Shown here in pieces: positions 1 through 9,204 of a stretch of DNA of 64,000 nucleotides. The notes beneath the pieces were generated by a model. That model ran no database searches. It was not told where the DNA came from and was given only the letters and a program-made list of their open reading frames with translations. Location of the stretch: NCBI RefSeq assembly GCF_002001165.1, contig NZ_MUNQ01000018.1:62001-126000 (forward strand). Direction: 5' to 3'. Each line of letters starts with the position of its first letter. Position 1 is the first letter of the stretch. The DNA comes from Rhodanobacter sp. C05 (GTDB lineage: Bacteria; Pseudomonadota; Gammaproteobacteria; Xanthomonadales; Rhodanobacteraceae). Both the position numbers and the translations under genes were made by a program.

Positions 1-61
1 GGCCAAATACAGGCATCGCCAGCAAGGCGAACAGCACCAGTGAAGCCATCACCCTGTTCAC
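1..61 (-). CDS. N-terminus of an exported protein, cut by window edge
   Basis: Only the first 20 codons are inside the window, so the function cannot be told. The reading frame starts with GTG at 61-59, preceded by a GGAG ribosome site five bases upstream. The residues begin M-N-R-V-M and continue with a hydrophobic run rich in Leu, Ala, Val and Phe, as in a signal peptide core. An in-frame ATG at 49 is an alternative start. The gene lies downstream of the phospholipase D gene on the same strand, with a gap of about 100 bases, and could be cotranscribed with it. Confidence 0.45.
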   Translation of the reverse strand, partial: MNRVMASLVLFALLAMPVFG

Positions 62-164
62 ACGTCCACTCCGCAGCTGGCGATATGCCGCCAGCGCTGT
101 ATTCCGTGGCTATTGCGCGCTGCGACTGTGGGAACGCGCGTTCTTGTCGGGTAGCTGGCGCCGC

Positions 165-1754
165 TCAAAGCATGCCTTCGATCGGCATCAGCCTGAACAT
201 GTCCACTTCCAGTCGGCGCGTCACGCTGGTTTCGGGATCGTGGTGATAGATCACCGGCTTGCCGCCATCGCTGTCCTGCCATTGCATGCGACCGCCATGC
301 GGCGAATCGTGTGTGGTCAGCGTCACGTGGTAGGCACTGGTGGGCTGGGTGGCGGTGTCGAAGAACTGCGTCACGGCCACCGCCAGTGGTGGCGAGTCGA
401 CGATGATGCCCATTTCGGTGTTCAACAGTTTCGAGCGCGGATCCATGTTCATCGAGCCGATGAATACCTGCTGCTGATCCACCACGATTGCCTTGGCATG
501 CAGGCTGACACCGGAGGAGGTGCCTTTCGCAGTCGCCGGTTGTTCGACGCCGGGAGCGGGCCGCAGTTCGTAGAGGTCGACGCCGCCTTCGAGCAGCGCG
601 CGCCGATAACGCGAATAACCCGCATGCACGACGGCCTCATCGTTGGAAGCGAGCGAGTTGGTCAGTACCTTGACGGTCACACCCTGCGCGACGCGGCCGG
701 TGAGATATTGGGTGCCCTTGTCGCCCGGGATGAAATAGGGCGATATAAGCAGTACATCCTGTTGCGCCTGGTCGATCATCGACTTGATCTGCGGGCCGAT
801 GCGCAATGAACGCTCGTCCCTGGCGCTGGCGGCATCGATCTTTGCCGGCTGGTCGGCGACCAGCGTGGCGTGCCCCCAGAACCACGTGCCGGGGCGGTCG
901 GCGGAGGGGCCGTTCGGCAGCTGATCCAGCGTCGCCTGCGCATAGTCGGACTGCGCGAACGCGCGTGCGTCATGGGTCAGGTCGATCCGCAATTTTGCAA
1001 GGTCGTAGTGGCTGGCGCGCTTGCCGTGAAACGCAGTCACCGGAATGGCGGCATCGCAGTTCCAGTATTCGTCGAACGCATGCGAGGCATCCTTCACCAC
1101 GGGCCCGATCGCGATCAGGTCGAGGTCGCGGAAATTGGTGTCGTTGCCGGCATCGAAATAGGCGTCGCCGATGTTGCGGCCACCGATGACCGCCACGTTG
1201 CCGTCCACGATGAACGACTTGTTGTGCATGCGGCGGTTGAGCCGGTGCGCGTCAAGCAGGAATTGCGTGGTCTTGGACAGCATCGACGGATCGCGTGTAT
1301 GGAACGGATTGAACAACCGGACCTTGATGTTCGGGTGCGCGTTGAGCGCACTCAGCATGTCGATCTCATCGTGCAGATTGATGGCATCGAGCAGCAGGCG
1401 CACGCGTACGCCGCGATCCGCCGCCGCCAGCAGGCGCTGCGCTAGCAACCGTCCGGTCGCATCGTTGTTGAAGATGTAGTACTGCAGATCGATGGAATGC
1501 TGGGCATGGTCAGTCAGCGCGACGCGGCTCATCAGCGCGTTGTTGCTGAGCGTGAGCAGGCGGAAGCCGGACTGGTCGAGATGTTGGTCCACCTCGGCAT
1601 GGATGTAGCGCCCACTCGGCGTGCCGGTGGCCGGAGGCAACGCCTTCGACGGTCGCTTGACGAAGTCGCTGCGCATCGACGAGCACGCGCCGAGCACCAG
1701 CACGACGATCGCCAGAGCAGCCATGACGCCTGTATGTCGCAACCCGTGTTTCAT
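165..1754 (-). CDS. Phospholipase D-family lipoprotein, ClsC-like cardiolipin synthase
   Basis: Probable membrane-anchored phosphatidyltransferase that makes cardiolipin. The 529-residue protein has two HKD motifs (HxKxxxxD), HNKSFIVD near residue 177 and HAKAIVVD near residue 419, the paired catalytic signature of the phospholipase D superfamily. The motif surroundings (IDLQYYIFNND before the first, GSMNMDPRS after the second) resemble E. coli ClsC/YmdC. The N-terminus is a lipoprotein signal with lipobox LGAC, so the enzyme is likely tethered in the envelope. I chose ATG 1754 because it places the signal peptide at the N-terminus; the open frame continues 80 codons further upstream without signal-like sequence. 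Substrate choice is inferred from family. Confidence 0.85.
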   Translation of the reverse strand: MKHGLRHTGVMAALAIVVLVLGACSSMRSDFVKRPSKALPPATGTPSGRYIHAEVDQHLDQSGFRLLTLSNNALMSRVALTDHAQHSIDLQYYIFNNDATGRLLAQRLLAAADRGVRVRLLLDAINLHDEIDMLSALNAHPNIKVRLFNPFHTRDPSMLSKTTQFLLDAHRLNRRMHNKSFIVDGNVAVIGGRNIGDAYFDAGNDTNFRDLDLIAIGPVVKDASHAFDEYWNCDAAIPVTAFHGKRASHYDLAKLRIDLTHDARAFAQSDYAQATLDQLPNGPSADRPGTWFWGHATLVADQPAKIDAASARDERSLRIGPQIKSMIDQAQQDVLLISPYFIPGDKGTQYLTGRVAQGVTVKVLTNSLASNDEAVVHAGYSRYRRALLEGGVDLYELRPAPGVEQPATAKGTSSGVSLHAKAIVVDQQQVFIGSMNMDPRSKLLNTEMGIIVDSPPLAVAVTQFFDTATQPTSAYHVTLTTHDSPHGGRMQWQDSDGGKPVIYHHDPETSVTRRLEVDMFRLMPIEGML

Positions 1755-2093
1755 TTTGTCCACCGTAACTTGAACCATAATCCAGACTTGCCGTCGCATG
1801 CCGCGTGCATCGGTCGAGGGATATGCATGCGTCAAACGCTGGCCCGGCGGCTGGATACGGATACGGGCGTGAAGGCAATGTGTGCCTGATGATGTGAACG
1901 TGGTGCGAGATACGACCGTGTTCGATGCGGGTGGGTTGGTCGTACAACTTGTGTGTGACGCCCGCATCACATGACTGAACGCAAGTCTCGTCACAACATG
2001 CTTCCAACAGCATGGTCACAGGCTGTCGACCGGGTGCCTCCTAACCTGAGTTTGTCTGCAATACCGCAGGCCTCATCTCCCGGAGATCAACTA

Positions 2094-2282
2094 ATGGATC
2101 GCAATCGCGTCGAAGGCACCAAACACGAGATCAAGGGCACGGCCAAGGAAGTGGTCGGCAAGGTTACCGGCAACAAGGCGAAGGAAGTTGCCGGCAAGCT
2201 GGAAAAGAACGTCGGCAAGATCCAGAAGGAAATAGGCAAGGCTGCCGACGAACAGCGCGACACGAACAAGCACCAGCATTGA
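2094..2282 (+). CDS. CsbD-family stress protein
   Basis: A 62-residue, highly charged Lys/Glu/Gly-rich protein with the CsbD pattern: N-terminal RNRVEG, then repeats of G-x-A-K-E-x-x-G-K. The family is induced by general stress in many bacteria, and its biochemical role is unknown. The start ATG at 2094 has a GGAGA ribosome site eight bases upstream; the frame is open further upstream but lacks CsbD-like sequence. The gene stands alone and is followed by a hairpin at 2306-2341. Confidence 0.88.
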   Translation: MDRNRVEGTKHEIKGTAKEVVGKVTGNKAKEVAGKLEKNVGKIQKEIGKAADEQRDTNKHQH

Positions 2283-2305
2283 GCGGTCGTTAGTCGTTAA
2301 GGGAT

Positions 2306-2341
2306 CGGGCGGGCGCGCAGATCAGGCGGCGTGCCCGTCCG
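2306..2341 (+). terminator. Hairpin after csbD-like gene
   Basis: A 12-bp stem (2306-2317 with 2330-2341, two G-T pairs) lies 23 bases after the CsbD stop. There is no strong T-run, so it is only a probable terminator. Confidence 0.4.
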
Positions 2342-2454
2342 CTTGTCTGGGTAACGGATTTGTCGTGCGTCGAAAGCCTTCGACGGGCTAGCTCTGTACA
2401 TGCGCCCGGCATACCATCGGCTTTCCCCTTTGCCGCTATCCCCAAGGACACTGC

Positions 2455-3381
2455 GTGCAGCCGATCATTTCTGTCAGGCAACTCAGCAAGACCTACGCCT
2501 CCGGTTTTCATGCGCTCAAGCAGATCGACCTGGAAATCCGCCAGGGTGAAATCTTTGCGCTGCTGGGCCCGAACGGAGCAGGCAAGACCACGCTGATCAG
2601 CATCATCTGCGGCATCGTCAACCCCAGCGAAGGCTCGGTACTGGCCGACGGCCACGACGTGGTGCGCGACTATCGTGCGGCGCGCGCGAAGATCGGCCTG
2701 GTACCGCAGGAACTGACCACCGATGCGTTCGAGACGGTGTGGAACACGGTCAGTTTCAGTCGCGGCCTGTTCGGCAAGAGTGCGAACCCGGCGCATATCG
2801 AGAAGGTGTTGAAGGATCTGTCGCTGTGGAGCAAGAAGGACAGCAAGATCATCACGCTGTCCGGCGGCATGAAGCGCCGCGTGATGATCGCCAAGGCGCT
2901 GTCGCACGAGCCGCAGATCCTGTTCCTGGACGAGCCCACCGCCGGCGTCGACGTGGAACTTCGGCGCGACATGTGGGCGATGGTGCGCGCACTGCGCGCC
3001 ACCGGCGTCACCATCATCCTGACCACCCATTACATCGAGGAGGCCGAGGAGATGGCCGATCGCATCGGGGTGATCCACAAGGGTGAGCTGATCCTGGTCG
3101 AGGACAAGGCGGAACTGATGAACAAGCTCGGCAGGAAGCAGCTGACCCTGCATCTGCAGACGCCGCTGGCAAACATTCCAGCGGCGTTGTCCGATTACGC
3201 GCTGGAGCTGTCAGCCGATGGCAAGGCGCTGGTCTACACCTTCGATGCACAGGGTGAGCGCACCGGCATCGACGTCTTGCTGCGCCGGCTCGGCGAAGCC
3301 GGCATCGACTTCAAGGATCTGCAGACCAGCCAGAGTTCGCTGGAGGACATCTTCGTCAGCCTGGTGAGGGAACGCGCATGA
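2455..3381 (+). CDS. ABC transporter ATP-binding protein, YadG-like
   Basis: ATPase subunit of an ABC-2 type exporter. The 308-residue protein carries a Walker A motif (GPNGAGKTT), the ABC signature LSGGMKRR, a Walker B with catalytic Glu ([11 protein letters not shown]) and the H-loop (TTHYIEEAE). It starts with GTG at 2455, preceded by AAGGA at good spacing. Its stop overlaps the start of the permease gene by four bases (ATGA), which indicates translational coupling. Closest recalled relatives are E. coli YadG and NodI/DrrA-type ATPases. The substrate is unknown. Confidence 0.92.
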   Translation: MQPIISVRQLSKTYASGFHALKQIDLEIRQGEIFALLGPNGAGKTTLISIICGIVNPSEGSVLADGHDVVRDYRAARAKIGLVPQELTTDAFETVWNTVSFSRGLFGKSANPAHIEKVLKDLSLWSKKDSKIITLSGGMKRRVMIAKALSHEPQILFLDEPTAGVDVELRRDMWAMVRALRATGVTIILTTHYIEEAEEMADRIGVIHKGELILVEDKAELMNKLGRKQLTLHLQTPLANIPAALSDYALELSADGKALVYTFDAQGERTGIDVLLRRLGEAGIDFKDLQTSQSSLEDIFVSLVRERA

Positions 3382-4139
3382 ACATCCACGCCATCCGCGC
3401 GATCTACCGCTTCGAGATGTCGCGTACCCGGCGCACCCTGCTGCAGAGTGTGGTCTCGCCGGTGATCTCCACCTCGCTGTACTTCGTGGTGTTCGGCGCC
3501 GCGATCGGCTCGCGCATGACCGCGGTCAACGGGGTCAGCTACGGCGCCTTCATCGTGCCGGGCCTGATCATGCTGTCGCTGCTGACGCAGAGCATCTCCA
3601 ACGCGTCGTTCGGCATCTACTTCCCGAAGTTCGTCGGCACGATCTACGAGATCCTGTCGGCGCCGGTGTCCTCGATCGAGATCGTTGCCGGCTACGTCGG
3701 TGCGGCGGCGAGCAAGTCGATCATCCTCGGCCTGATCATCCTGGCGACGGCGCGGCTGTTCGTGTCGTTCCAGATCGAGCACCCGTTGTGGATGCTGGCC
3801 TTCCTGGTGCTCACCGCGCTTACCTTCAGCCTGTTCGGTTTCATCATCGGCATCTGGGCGGACAACTTCGAGAAGCTGCAGCTGGTACCGCTGCTGGTGG
3901 TGACGCCGCTGACCTTCCTGGGCGGCAGCTTCTATTCGATCCACATGCTGCCGCCGTTCTGGCAGAAGGTCACCCTGTTCAATCCGGTGGTATACCTGAT
4001 CAGCGGCTTCCGCTGGAGTTTCTACGGTGCCTCCGACGTCGGCGTGGAGATCAGCATGGGCATGACCCTGGTGTTTCTCGCACTCTGCCTGGCCATCGTG
4101 TGGTGGATCTTCCGCACCGGCTATCGCTTGAAGGCCTGA
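3378..4139 (+). CDS. ABC-2 type permease, YadH-like
   Basis: Membrane partner of the preceding ATPase. The 253-residue protein has about six hydrophobic segments and the ABC-2 permease layout: an N-terminal cytoplasmic helix, a conserved [16 protein letters not shown] region before the last helices, and a C-terminal [11 protein letters not shown] 3378 lies inside the end of the ATPase gene. The pair probably forms an exporter of two ATPases and two permeases. Substrate unknown; YadGH homologues are uncharacterised or linked to lipid or drug export. Confidence 0.9.
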   Translation: MNIHAIRAIYRFEMSRTRRTLLQSVVSPVISTSLYFVVFGAAIGSRMTAVNGVSYGAFIVPGLIMLSLLTQSISNASFGIYFPKFVGTIYEILSAPVSSIEIVAGYVGAAASKSIILGLIILATARLFVSFQIEHPLWMLAFLVLTALTFSLFGFIIGIWADNFEKLQLVPLLVVTPLTFLGGSFYSIHMLPPFWQKVTLFNPVVYLISGFRWSFYGASDVGVEISMGMTLVFLALCLAIVWWIFRTGYRLKA

Positions 4140-4159
4140 AGATGCTGGCCCGAAATTGC

Positions 4160-4323
4160 AGGCTTGAGCCGAATCAGGCAGAGAGCTCCATTTTTCGTCA
4201 TTCCTGCTAAAGCAGGAATCCAGCGACTCCAAGACTTTTGGGTAAAGCGAAGGCACTGGATTCTCACTTTCGTGAGAATGAGGAACTTTAAGTAAATGCC
4301 ATTCAGGCCTGAGCCGATTCAGG
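4160..4323. repeat. Two-hairpin intergenic (REP-like) element with flanking direct repeats
   Basis: Between 4196 and 4283 there are two hairpins, ATTCCTGC-taaa-GCAGGAAT and ATTCTCAC-tttc-GTGAGAAT, joined by an outer inverted pair AATCCAG/CTGGATT. This is the layout of the dispersed repeats common in Xanthomonadales; a second member lies at 53704-53792. It is bracketed by an imperfect 19-bp direct repeat (4160-4178 and 4305-4323, two mismatches) containing TGAGCCGA. The second flank reaches into the stop codon of the next gene. Confidence 0.7.
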
Positions 4324-4816
4324 TCAAGGCGGTGTGCACATGAAACAGCAGCGGTGTGGCGCCAGTGTGCGCAATCGCCGCGGTGGCCGTCGCAAGCTGC
4401 TCCCTGCTGCCGTCGATCACCACCAGGATGCGTCCGGCGGCGATCTCGGCCTTGAACTTGCGGCTCACCGCATCGGGCACCTCGAAGCCGACCAATTCGC
4501 CGATCCAGCAGCCGAATACCGCGCCAGCCACCGTCATCGCCGCCGCGCCAGCCAGCGTTACGCCCAGCGGTGGCACGATCACGGCAATAAGCCCGAGCAG
4601 CAGACCGGTGCCCCCACCGCAGGCACCCCCACGCAGCGCGGCAGGGTAGAAATCATTGCGTCCCTGCATCAGGTGATCGGGGATCCGCTGCAACTCGATG
4701 TCCTCACGGGCGATCAGCGAGACATCGCGATCGTCGATGCCGGCATCCCGCGCGGCCTGCATTGCAGTGCGCGCCACCGAGAGGTCGGGGGCGCTGAACA
4801 CGTGTCGGGTTTTCAT
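4319..4816 (-). CDS. Hypothetical protein with glycine-zipper-like membrane segment
   Basis: A 165-residue protein of unknown function. Residues 1-60 look soluble and mixed alpha/beta; residues 65-115 are a Gly/Ala-rich hydrophobic stretch (GGACGGGTGLLLGLIAVIVP), then a soluble tail with an EIAAGRILVVIDG strand. This resembles small proteins with an N-terminal stress-protein 17M-like domain and a glycine-zipper membrane insert. ATG 4816 is preceded by GGAGG at five bases. I do not recognise a specific function. Confidence 0.75.
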   Translation of the reverse strand: MKTRHVFSAPDLSVARTAMQAARDAGIDDRDVSLIAREDIELQRIPDHLMQGRNDFYPAALRGGACGGGTGLLLGLIAVIVPPLGVTLAGAAAMTVAGAVFGCWIGELVGFEVPDAVSRKFKAEIAAGRILVVIDGSREQLATATAAIAHTGATPLLFHVHTALT

Positions 4817-4975
4817 GGAGCCTCCCTCAGTTTTCCGACGTGGCAAAACTCGCGCTTCGGGATGACGTGCGGGCGAGACTTGGCTTGTTGTCTATTTTTG
4901 TCGAGACAGCGTCACTGGCATGTGAGCCGGTTGTTATCGAAGTGCGACATGCGGGCGGGAATTAGAAGGTCTCCG

Positions 4976-5683
4976 CTAAGAAGATCTTTTCCTCTCAATG
5001 CTGTCGGGTCGGAACCCCTCGGCCATCACGTCTCCACGCCGGTAGCTGAGCAACCGGCCGCGGAACGGTGCGATGTCGCGCGCATCGAAACGGCTGCGCA
5101 GTTCAACGACGGTATAACCCTGCTCGGCGAGGGCACGAGTGAACGGGGCGCTGTTGCCGCGGCCGGGATCGGTGATCAACACCTCGGCATCGGGCAGGGC
5201 GTGACGCAGCACTATCGCCGCGAGCAGGTCGGCGTGTCCGCTCTCGTACAGGATGTCGCTGCCGATGATCAGGTCGAAGCGCCCCAGCGTGGCATCGGGC
5301 ACTTCCCAGCGCAGGTCGCGGTAGGTGATGGCCAGCAGCTGGTTCTGCGCGGTGTTGTGGCGCAGGAACGATTCGGCCAGCGGATGATGGTCGCTGGCGG
5401 TGATGTCGGCCTGGCGCTGCTGCAGTACGAGGCTGGACAGGCACAGCCCACAGCCGAGTTCAAGGATGCGCTTGCCGACGATGTCGTGCGTGCACATCGC
5501 CTCGGCCAGCACGCGGCCTGCTGGCCATACCTGGCCGAAAAGGCTCCATTGTGCGGACGAGATGCCGATGCGGTCAGCGTGCTGTTGCGGGTCGGCAAAT
5601 TGCTGCAGGTCGCTCAGCGCGCGGATGCGGTAGTCGTGTCCGCCAAGGCAGACCGTGAGTTCGCGAGTGGTATAGCCCGGCAT
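4976..5683 (-). CDS. Class I SAM-dependent methyltransferase, protein-lysine type (methyltransferase-16 family)
   Basis: A 235-residue protein with SAM motif I (ILELGCGLCLSS), an acidic residue at the end of strand 2 (ITASDHHP) and the motif IIGSDILYES. The last motif is typical of the METTL21/ETFB-lysine methyltransferase group rather than of small-molecule enzymes. A Trp-rich segment before motif I (GQVWPAGRVLAE) is also typical. The substrate is probably a protein side chain, by inference. The gene stands alone between two small membrane-protein genes. Confidence 0.8.
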   Translation of the reverse strand: MPGYTTRELTVCLGGHDYRIRALSDLQQFADPQQHADRIGISSAQWSLFGQVWPAGRVLAEAMCTHDIVGKRILELGCGLCLSSLVLQQRQADITASDHHPLAESFLRHNTAQNQLLAITYRDLRWEVPDATLGRFDLIIGSDILYESGHADLLAAIVLRHALPDAEVLITDPGRGNSAPFTRALAEQGYTVVELRSRFDARDIAPFRGRLLSYRRGDVMAEGFRPDSIERKRSS

Positions 5684-5844
5684 GGGCGCTCCCGTGTGGG
5701 CCTCAGTCGGATAGCCGGCATGAGGCGTGGTGTGGAAGCGCAGCGACGATAGTCGTCAGGATGCGGGAGAGGAGCGGGAACGTAACCATCCTACGCCATG
5801 ACTGTCGCAATGGTGGCGACATGGCTTGCGGGCGAAGCTGCGAC

Positions 5845-6150
5845 TTACGCGTCGTCCCAGTTGACTTCGATTGCGTCGGCGTCCAGCAGGCCCCACCAGT
5901 AGCTGCCCAGGCGCAGCCAGCCGCTGCGGATGCGATGGGTCGACTCGTCGTAGACCTTGACGTGCATCAGGGTCTGCTCCTTGCTCGTGGTCAGCATCAT
6001 CCGCAGCGGCGGAAAGAAGCCTCGGCGGGTTTCAAGGATTTTCAACTGGTTGGACGCAGCCCACGCCGCAAGCATGGATTTCAGGCGCGCGTAGTACCAG
6101 TAGATGTAAAGCGGTAACAGCAGCAGCGCGATGATCAGCAGGGCTTTCAT
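5845..6150 (-). CDS. Small single-pass membrane protein, unknown function
   Basis: A 101-residue protein with an N-terminal transmembrane helix (residues 2-17: KALLIIALLLLPLYIY) followed by a soluble domain ending SYWWGLLDADAIEVNWDDA. The frame is open for another 108 codons upstream, but that part looks non-coding, so I chose ATG 6150, where the hydrophobic helix starts. No family recognised. Confidence 0.6.
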   Translation of the reverse strand: MKALLIIALLLLPLYIYWYYARLKSMLAAWAASNQLKILETRRGFFPPLRMMLTTSKEQTLMHVKVYDESTHRIRSGWLRLGSYWWGLLDADAIEVNWDDA

Positions 6151-6382
6151 GGATGGGTTCTTCGATGGCGGGATTTGGCTGCTGGCAGATTGCGTGAAAG
6201 GCTGGCGTTGCAAGCATAGCTGCGAGCCTCGGCGCTGCCGGTTTCCACATGCAAGGCCGAACGACGCATCCGCGAAAACCCTGCGGTAGCCGTATAGAGA
6301 CTGCATCCCATTCCACCGGCATACTTGGCTCTGACGGCCACATCTGGTGCACCCGTCGGCCATCAACTTGCGGGAGTGACGG

Positions 6383-7447
6383 ATGAGCATCATTCGGGAA
6401 AGCAGGCATTTCGAGGGCGCGCGCAGGGCCGCGCGGCCGATGGAGCGGATCAGCAACGTACGTGAAGCGGCCAAGGATTTCCGCCGCGATCTGCTGGCGC
6501 AATCGAAGGTGCTGTTCTACCGCTCGTTCGAACTGGTGCGGGTGCCGTATCCGACCAGGTACGCCTACCTCAATGCGTTCAGTTCGTTCTCGCCCTACCT
6601 GCACCTGGTCAACCGGCTGTTCGTGATCCAGTTCCAGTCGACCGACGGCATCAAGACCTTGCTGGCATCGCCATCGGACTGGGAGCATCAAAAGGAGACG
6701 CCGTTCTTCACCCGGCTTGGCAAGAAGAGCGGGCCGTTCGAGAGCGTGGTCGAACGCTTGATCTTCAGGAAGACCAACACCGTGCTGAATTGCCTCGCCA
6801 GCATCGGCCTGCGCCCTGCGGACATCGACTACATCACCTACGATCACCTGCACACGCAGCGGGTGACGCGCTGGCTGGGCGACGACGAACAGCCGGCGAT
6901 CTTTCCCAACGCGAAACTGCTGGTGATGCGCGAGGAGTGGGAGAGTGCACAGTCGCTGATCCCATGGCAGAACCAGTGGTATTGCCCCGATGGCATCAAG
7001 CGCGTGCCGTCCGACAAGGTGGTGCTGCTCGATAACGACGTATTCCTCGGCGAGGGCGTGGCGCTTGTGCGTACCAAGGGGCATACCGAGGGTAACCACT
7101 CGATCGTCGCCTCCACCGAAGGTGGCATCCATGTCACCAGCGAGAACGGCGTGTCGCTGGACGCATATGCACCGCTGCGTTCGCGCGTACCTGGCGTGGC
7201 CGAGTTCGCCCGTTATACCGGTGCGGAAGTGATCCTCAACGGCAATACCGTGGAATACGGCGTGGACCAGTACATCTCGATGATCCAGGAGAAGGAGATC
7301 GCCGGGCCGTCGCCCCGCTTCGATGGCTACCCGAACATGGCGCCAAGTTCAGAAGCGCAGGGGCACTGGTTGTTCCCTCGCACGCATCCCACAGTCAGCG
7401 TGGGCGATCTGCATTACGGCATGCTGCAGGCATCGGCGCGCGCGTAA
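6383..7447 (+). CDS. Metallo-beta-lactamase-fold protein with altered metal-binding motif
   Basis: A 354-residue cytoplasmic protein. The region at residues 150-160 (DYITYDHLHTQR) sits where the fold normally has HxHxDH. Here two His remain (155, 157), but the Asp-His pair is replaced by Gln159-Arg160. The second fold signature, GHTEGNHS with His234, is intact. This suggests a metallo-hydrolase relative with only part of the binuclear site, possibly mononuclear or non-catalytic. ATG 6383 has GGGAG seven bases upstream. The substrate is unknown, and the next gene (an SDR) follows after 33 bases, so the two may be cotranscribed. Confidence 0.65.
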   Translation: MSIIRESRHFEGARRAARPMERISNVREAAKDFRRDLLAQSKVLFYRSFELVRVPYPTRYAYLNAFSSFSPYLHLVNRLFVIQFQSTDGIKTLLASPSDWEHQKETPFFTRLGKKSGPFESVVERLIFRKTNTVLNCLASIGLRPADIDYITYDHLHTQRVTRWLGDDEQPAIFPNAKLLVMREEWESAQSLIPWQNQWYCPDGIKRVPSDKVVLLDNDVFLGEGVALVRTKGHTEGNHSIVASTEGGIHVTSENGVSLDAYAPLRSRVPGVAEFARYTGAEVILNGNTVEYGVDQYISMIQEKEIAGPSPRFDGYPNMAPSSEAQGHWLFPRTHPTVSVGDLHYGMLQASARA

Positions 7448-7480
7448 ACAGCCCAGCCATCCTGGACGGAAACTGAAACG

Positions 7481-8287
7481 ATGAAGACCTTCCTCGTCAC
7501 TGGCGCCGCCTCCGGCATCGGCGCCCAACTGGCCATGGCCTTGCTCCAGCGTGGCGAGCGCGTCTGTGCGGTGGATATCAATCCGGCGCCGCTGGATTCC
7601 CTGAAAGCAGCGGCGGCAACGCCTGAACAGCTGTGGATTGCATCGCTGGATGTGCGCGATGCTGCGGCGTGGGACGCACTGCTCGATCAGCTGAAGCAGC
7701 GCTGGGGCCAGCTCGACGTGCTGGTGAACGTGGCTGGTGTGCTCAAGCCCGGCTACTGCCACGAATCCACCGCGGTCGAGGTGGACTTCCATATCGACAT
7801 CAATACCAAGGGCACCATCCACGGCACCCGCTCAGCCGCGCGGCTGATGAAGGCGCAGGGTCACGGCCACATCGTCAACATCGCCTCACTCGCCGGCATT
7901 GCGGCGATCCCCGGCCTGTCGCTGTACAGCGCGTCCAAATTCGCGGTGCGCGGCTACACGCTGGCGGTCGCGCAGGAGCTGCGCGATAGCGGGGTCAAGC
8001 TGACCGTGGTCTGCCCGGATGCGGTGCAGACTCCGATGCTGGATCTGCAGGTGAACTACGACCAGGCTGCCCTGACGTTCTCCGGCAGCCGCTCGCTGAC
8101 GACACAGGAGGTGGTGGATGCGATCCTGGATCGCGCCTTGGTCAAGGCACCACTCGAGATCACCCTGCCGGCCAGCCGCGGTCTCGTCAGCAAGCTGGCC
8201 AGCTTCTTCCCCGGTCTGAGCGCCCTGGTGCTCGATGGCCTGCTCAAGAGGGGCCGGCAGAAGCAACAGCAGGCCAAGCAACACTAG
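7481..8287 (+). CDS. Short-chain dehydrogenase/reductase
   Basis: NAD(P)-dependent oxidoreductase, 268 residues. The Rossmann nucleotide motif TGAASGIG is at residues 7-14, the NVAG motif follows strand 4, and the catalytic Ser and YSASK are at about residues 139 and 149-153. The Asp after strand 2 (AVDINP) favours NAD. The Lys/Gln-rich C-terminus is atypical. The substrate cannot be told. The gene closely follows the metallo-beta-lactamase-fold gene. Confidence 0.88.
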   Translation: MKTFLVTGAASGIGAQLAMALLQRGERVCAVDINPAPLDSLKAAAATPEQLWIASLDVRDAAAWDALLDQLKQRWGQLDVLVNVAGVLKPGYCHESTAVEVDFHIDINTKGTIHGTRSAARLMKAQGHGHIVNIASLAGIAAIPGLSLYSASKFAVRGYTLAVAQELRDSGVKLTVVCPDAVQTPMLDLQVNYDQAALTFSGSRSLTTQEVVDAILDRALVKAPLEITLPASRGLVSKLASFFPGLSALVLDGLLKRGRQKQQQAKQH

Positions 8288-8329
8288 CCACACCTTAGTT
8301 TCTCGACTTTCAAGCGCAGAATGCTCCAG

Positions 8330-8382
8330 CTTTGCTCCTTCCCCTGCTGGCAGGGGAAGGCCGGGATGGGGTCGCTCTCCCG
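8330..8382. repeat. Dispersed intergenic palindrome (CCTTCCCCTG family)
   Basis: The hairpin CCTTCCCCTG-ctgg-CAGGGGAAGG at 8337-8360 is followed by CCGGGATGGGGTCGC. The same sequence type recurs at 55580-55691. It lies in the gap between the SDR gene and thpR and may also act as a terminator for the SDR gene. Confidence 0.6.
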
Positions 8383-8480
8383 CTCTTCAACGTACCGCAC
8401 GTGTTACATACGCATCCATGGCCATTCGACAAACCCTGCCTGAAACCCACCAATCCGATCTGCTCGGTGGCATCGCTTCA

Positions 8481-9026
8481 ATGGAAGTGCACCGGCTGTT
8501 CTTCGCACTGATGCCCGACGCAGCCATCTGTGAGCGATTGGCCGCCGTCGCCGCCGGGCTCAAGGCCGCACGCCCCGGTCTGCGCGCACGCTGGATCCAT
8601 CCGGACCGCTATCACGTCACCCTGCATTTCCTGGGCGATCATGCTTCGCTACGGCCAAGCCTTGTCGATGGTGCGAAGGCCGCAGCCGACAAGGTGCGTG
8701 CGACGCCGTTCACCTGGACGCTGGATACCGCCACCAGCTTCCGTGGGCGCGAACCGCCGTGCGTGCTGCAAGGCGTAGAGACTTGCGAGCCGCTGCAGCA
8801 ACTGTGGCAGGCGCTGGGGAAAGCGCTGGCACTGGCGGTGCATGGTGTACGGCTCGAACGCAACTTCACCCCGCATGTCACGCTGGCCTACAGCCACGGC
8901 GCGATGCTGCCGGAGCTGGCCGTCGAGCCCGTGACGTGGCCGGTGACGGAGTTTGCGCTGATCCATCACGTGGTCGGGCAAGGCGCCTACCAGACCCTCG
9001 GACGCTGGCCGCTGCTGGACAGCTAG
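8481..9026 (+). CDS. thpR: RNA 2',3'-cyclic phosphodiesterase
   Basis: 2H-phosphoesterase that opens 2',3'-cyclic phosphates at RNA ends (LigT/ThpR family). The 181-residue protein has both catalytic HxTL motifs, HVTLHFLGD near residue 45 and HVTLAYS near residue 132, and the family N-terminus RLFFALMP. I chose ATG 8481 because family members begin just before RLFFAL; ATG 8418 would add 21 residues and no good ribosome site is seen for either. Confidence 0.9.
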   Translation: MEVHRLFFALMPDAAICERLAAVAAGLKAARPGLRARWIHPDRYHVTLHFLGDHASLRPSLVDGAKAAADKVRATPFTWTLDTATSFRGREPPCVLQGVETCEPLQQLWQALGKALALAVHGVRLERNFTPHVTLAYSHGAMLPELAVEPVTWPVTEFALIHHVVGQGAYQTLGRWPLLDS

Positions 9027-9037
9027 CGGTGGACAGT

Positions 9038-9056
9038 GGGCAGGCAATGCTTGCCC
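9038..9056 (+). terminator. Hairpin after thpR
   Basis: An 8-bp stem with one G-T pair (GGGCAGGC / GCTTGCCC, loop AAT) lies 11 bases after the thpR stop. It separates thpR from the borosin-type region. It lacks a clear T-run. Confidence 0.35.
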
Positions 9057-9204
9057 CAGTCTTGCTTTCCCGGCTACTTTCATCGAAGCAATACCGTAAG
9101 GCAGCGGATTCATCATGCTGACTCGATGACTAGGGATGGTTTTCCGGTCAACGAAAGCACGTGCGGTGAGACACTTCGATCTCAGATCAGCAACGAGCAA
9201 ACGA

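Noticed and set aside
3234-4256. Minus-strand open frame of 340 codons opposite the ABC permease
   Set aside because: Shadow frame of charged, repetitive composition; it crosses the REP element.
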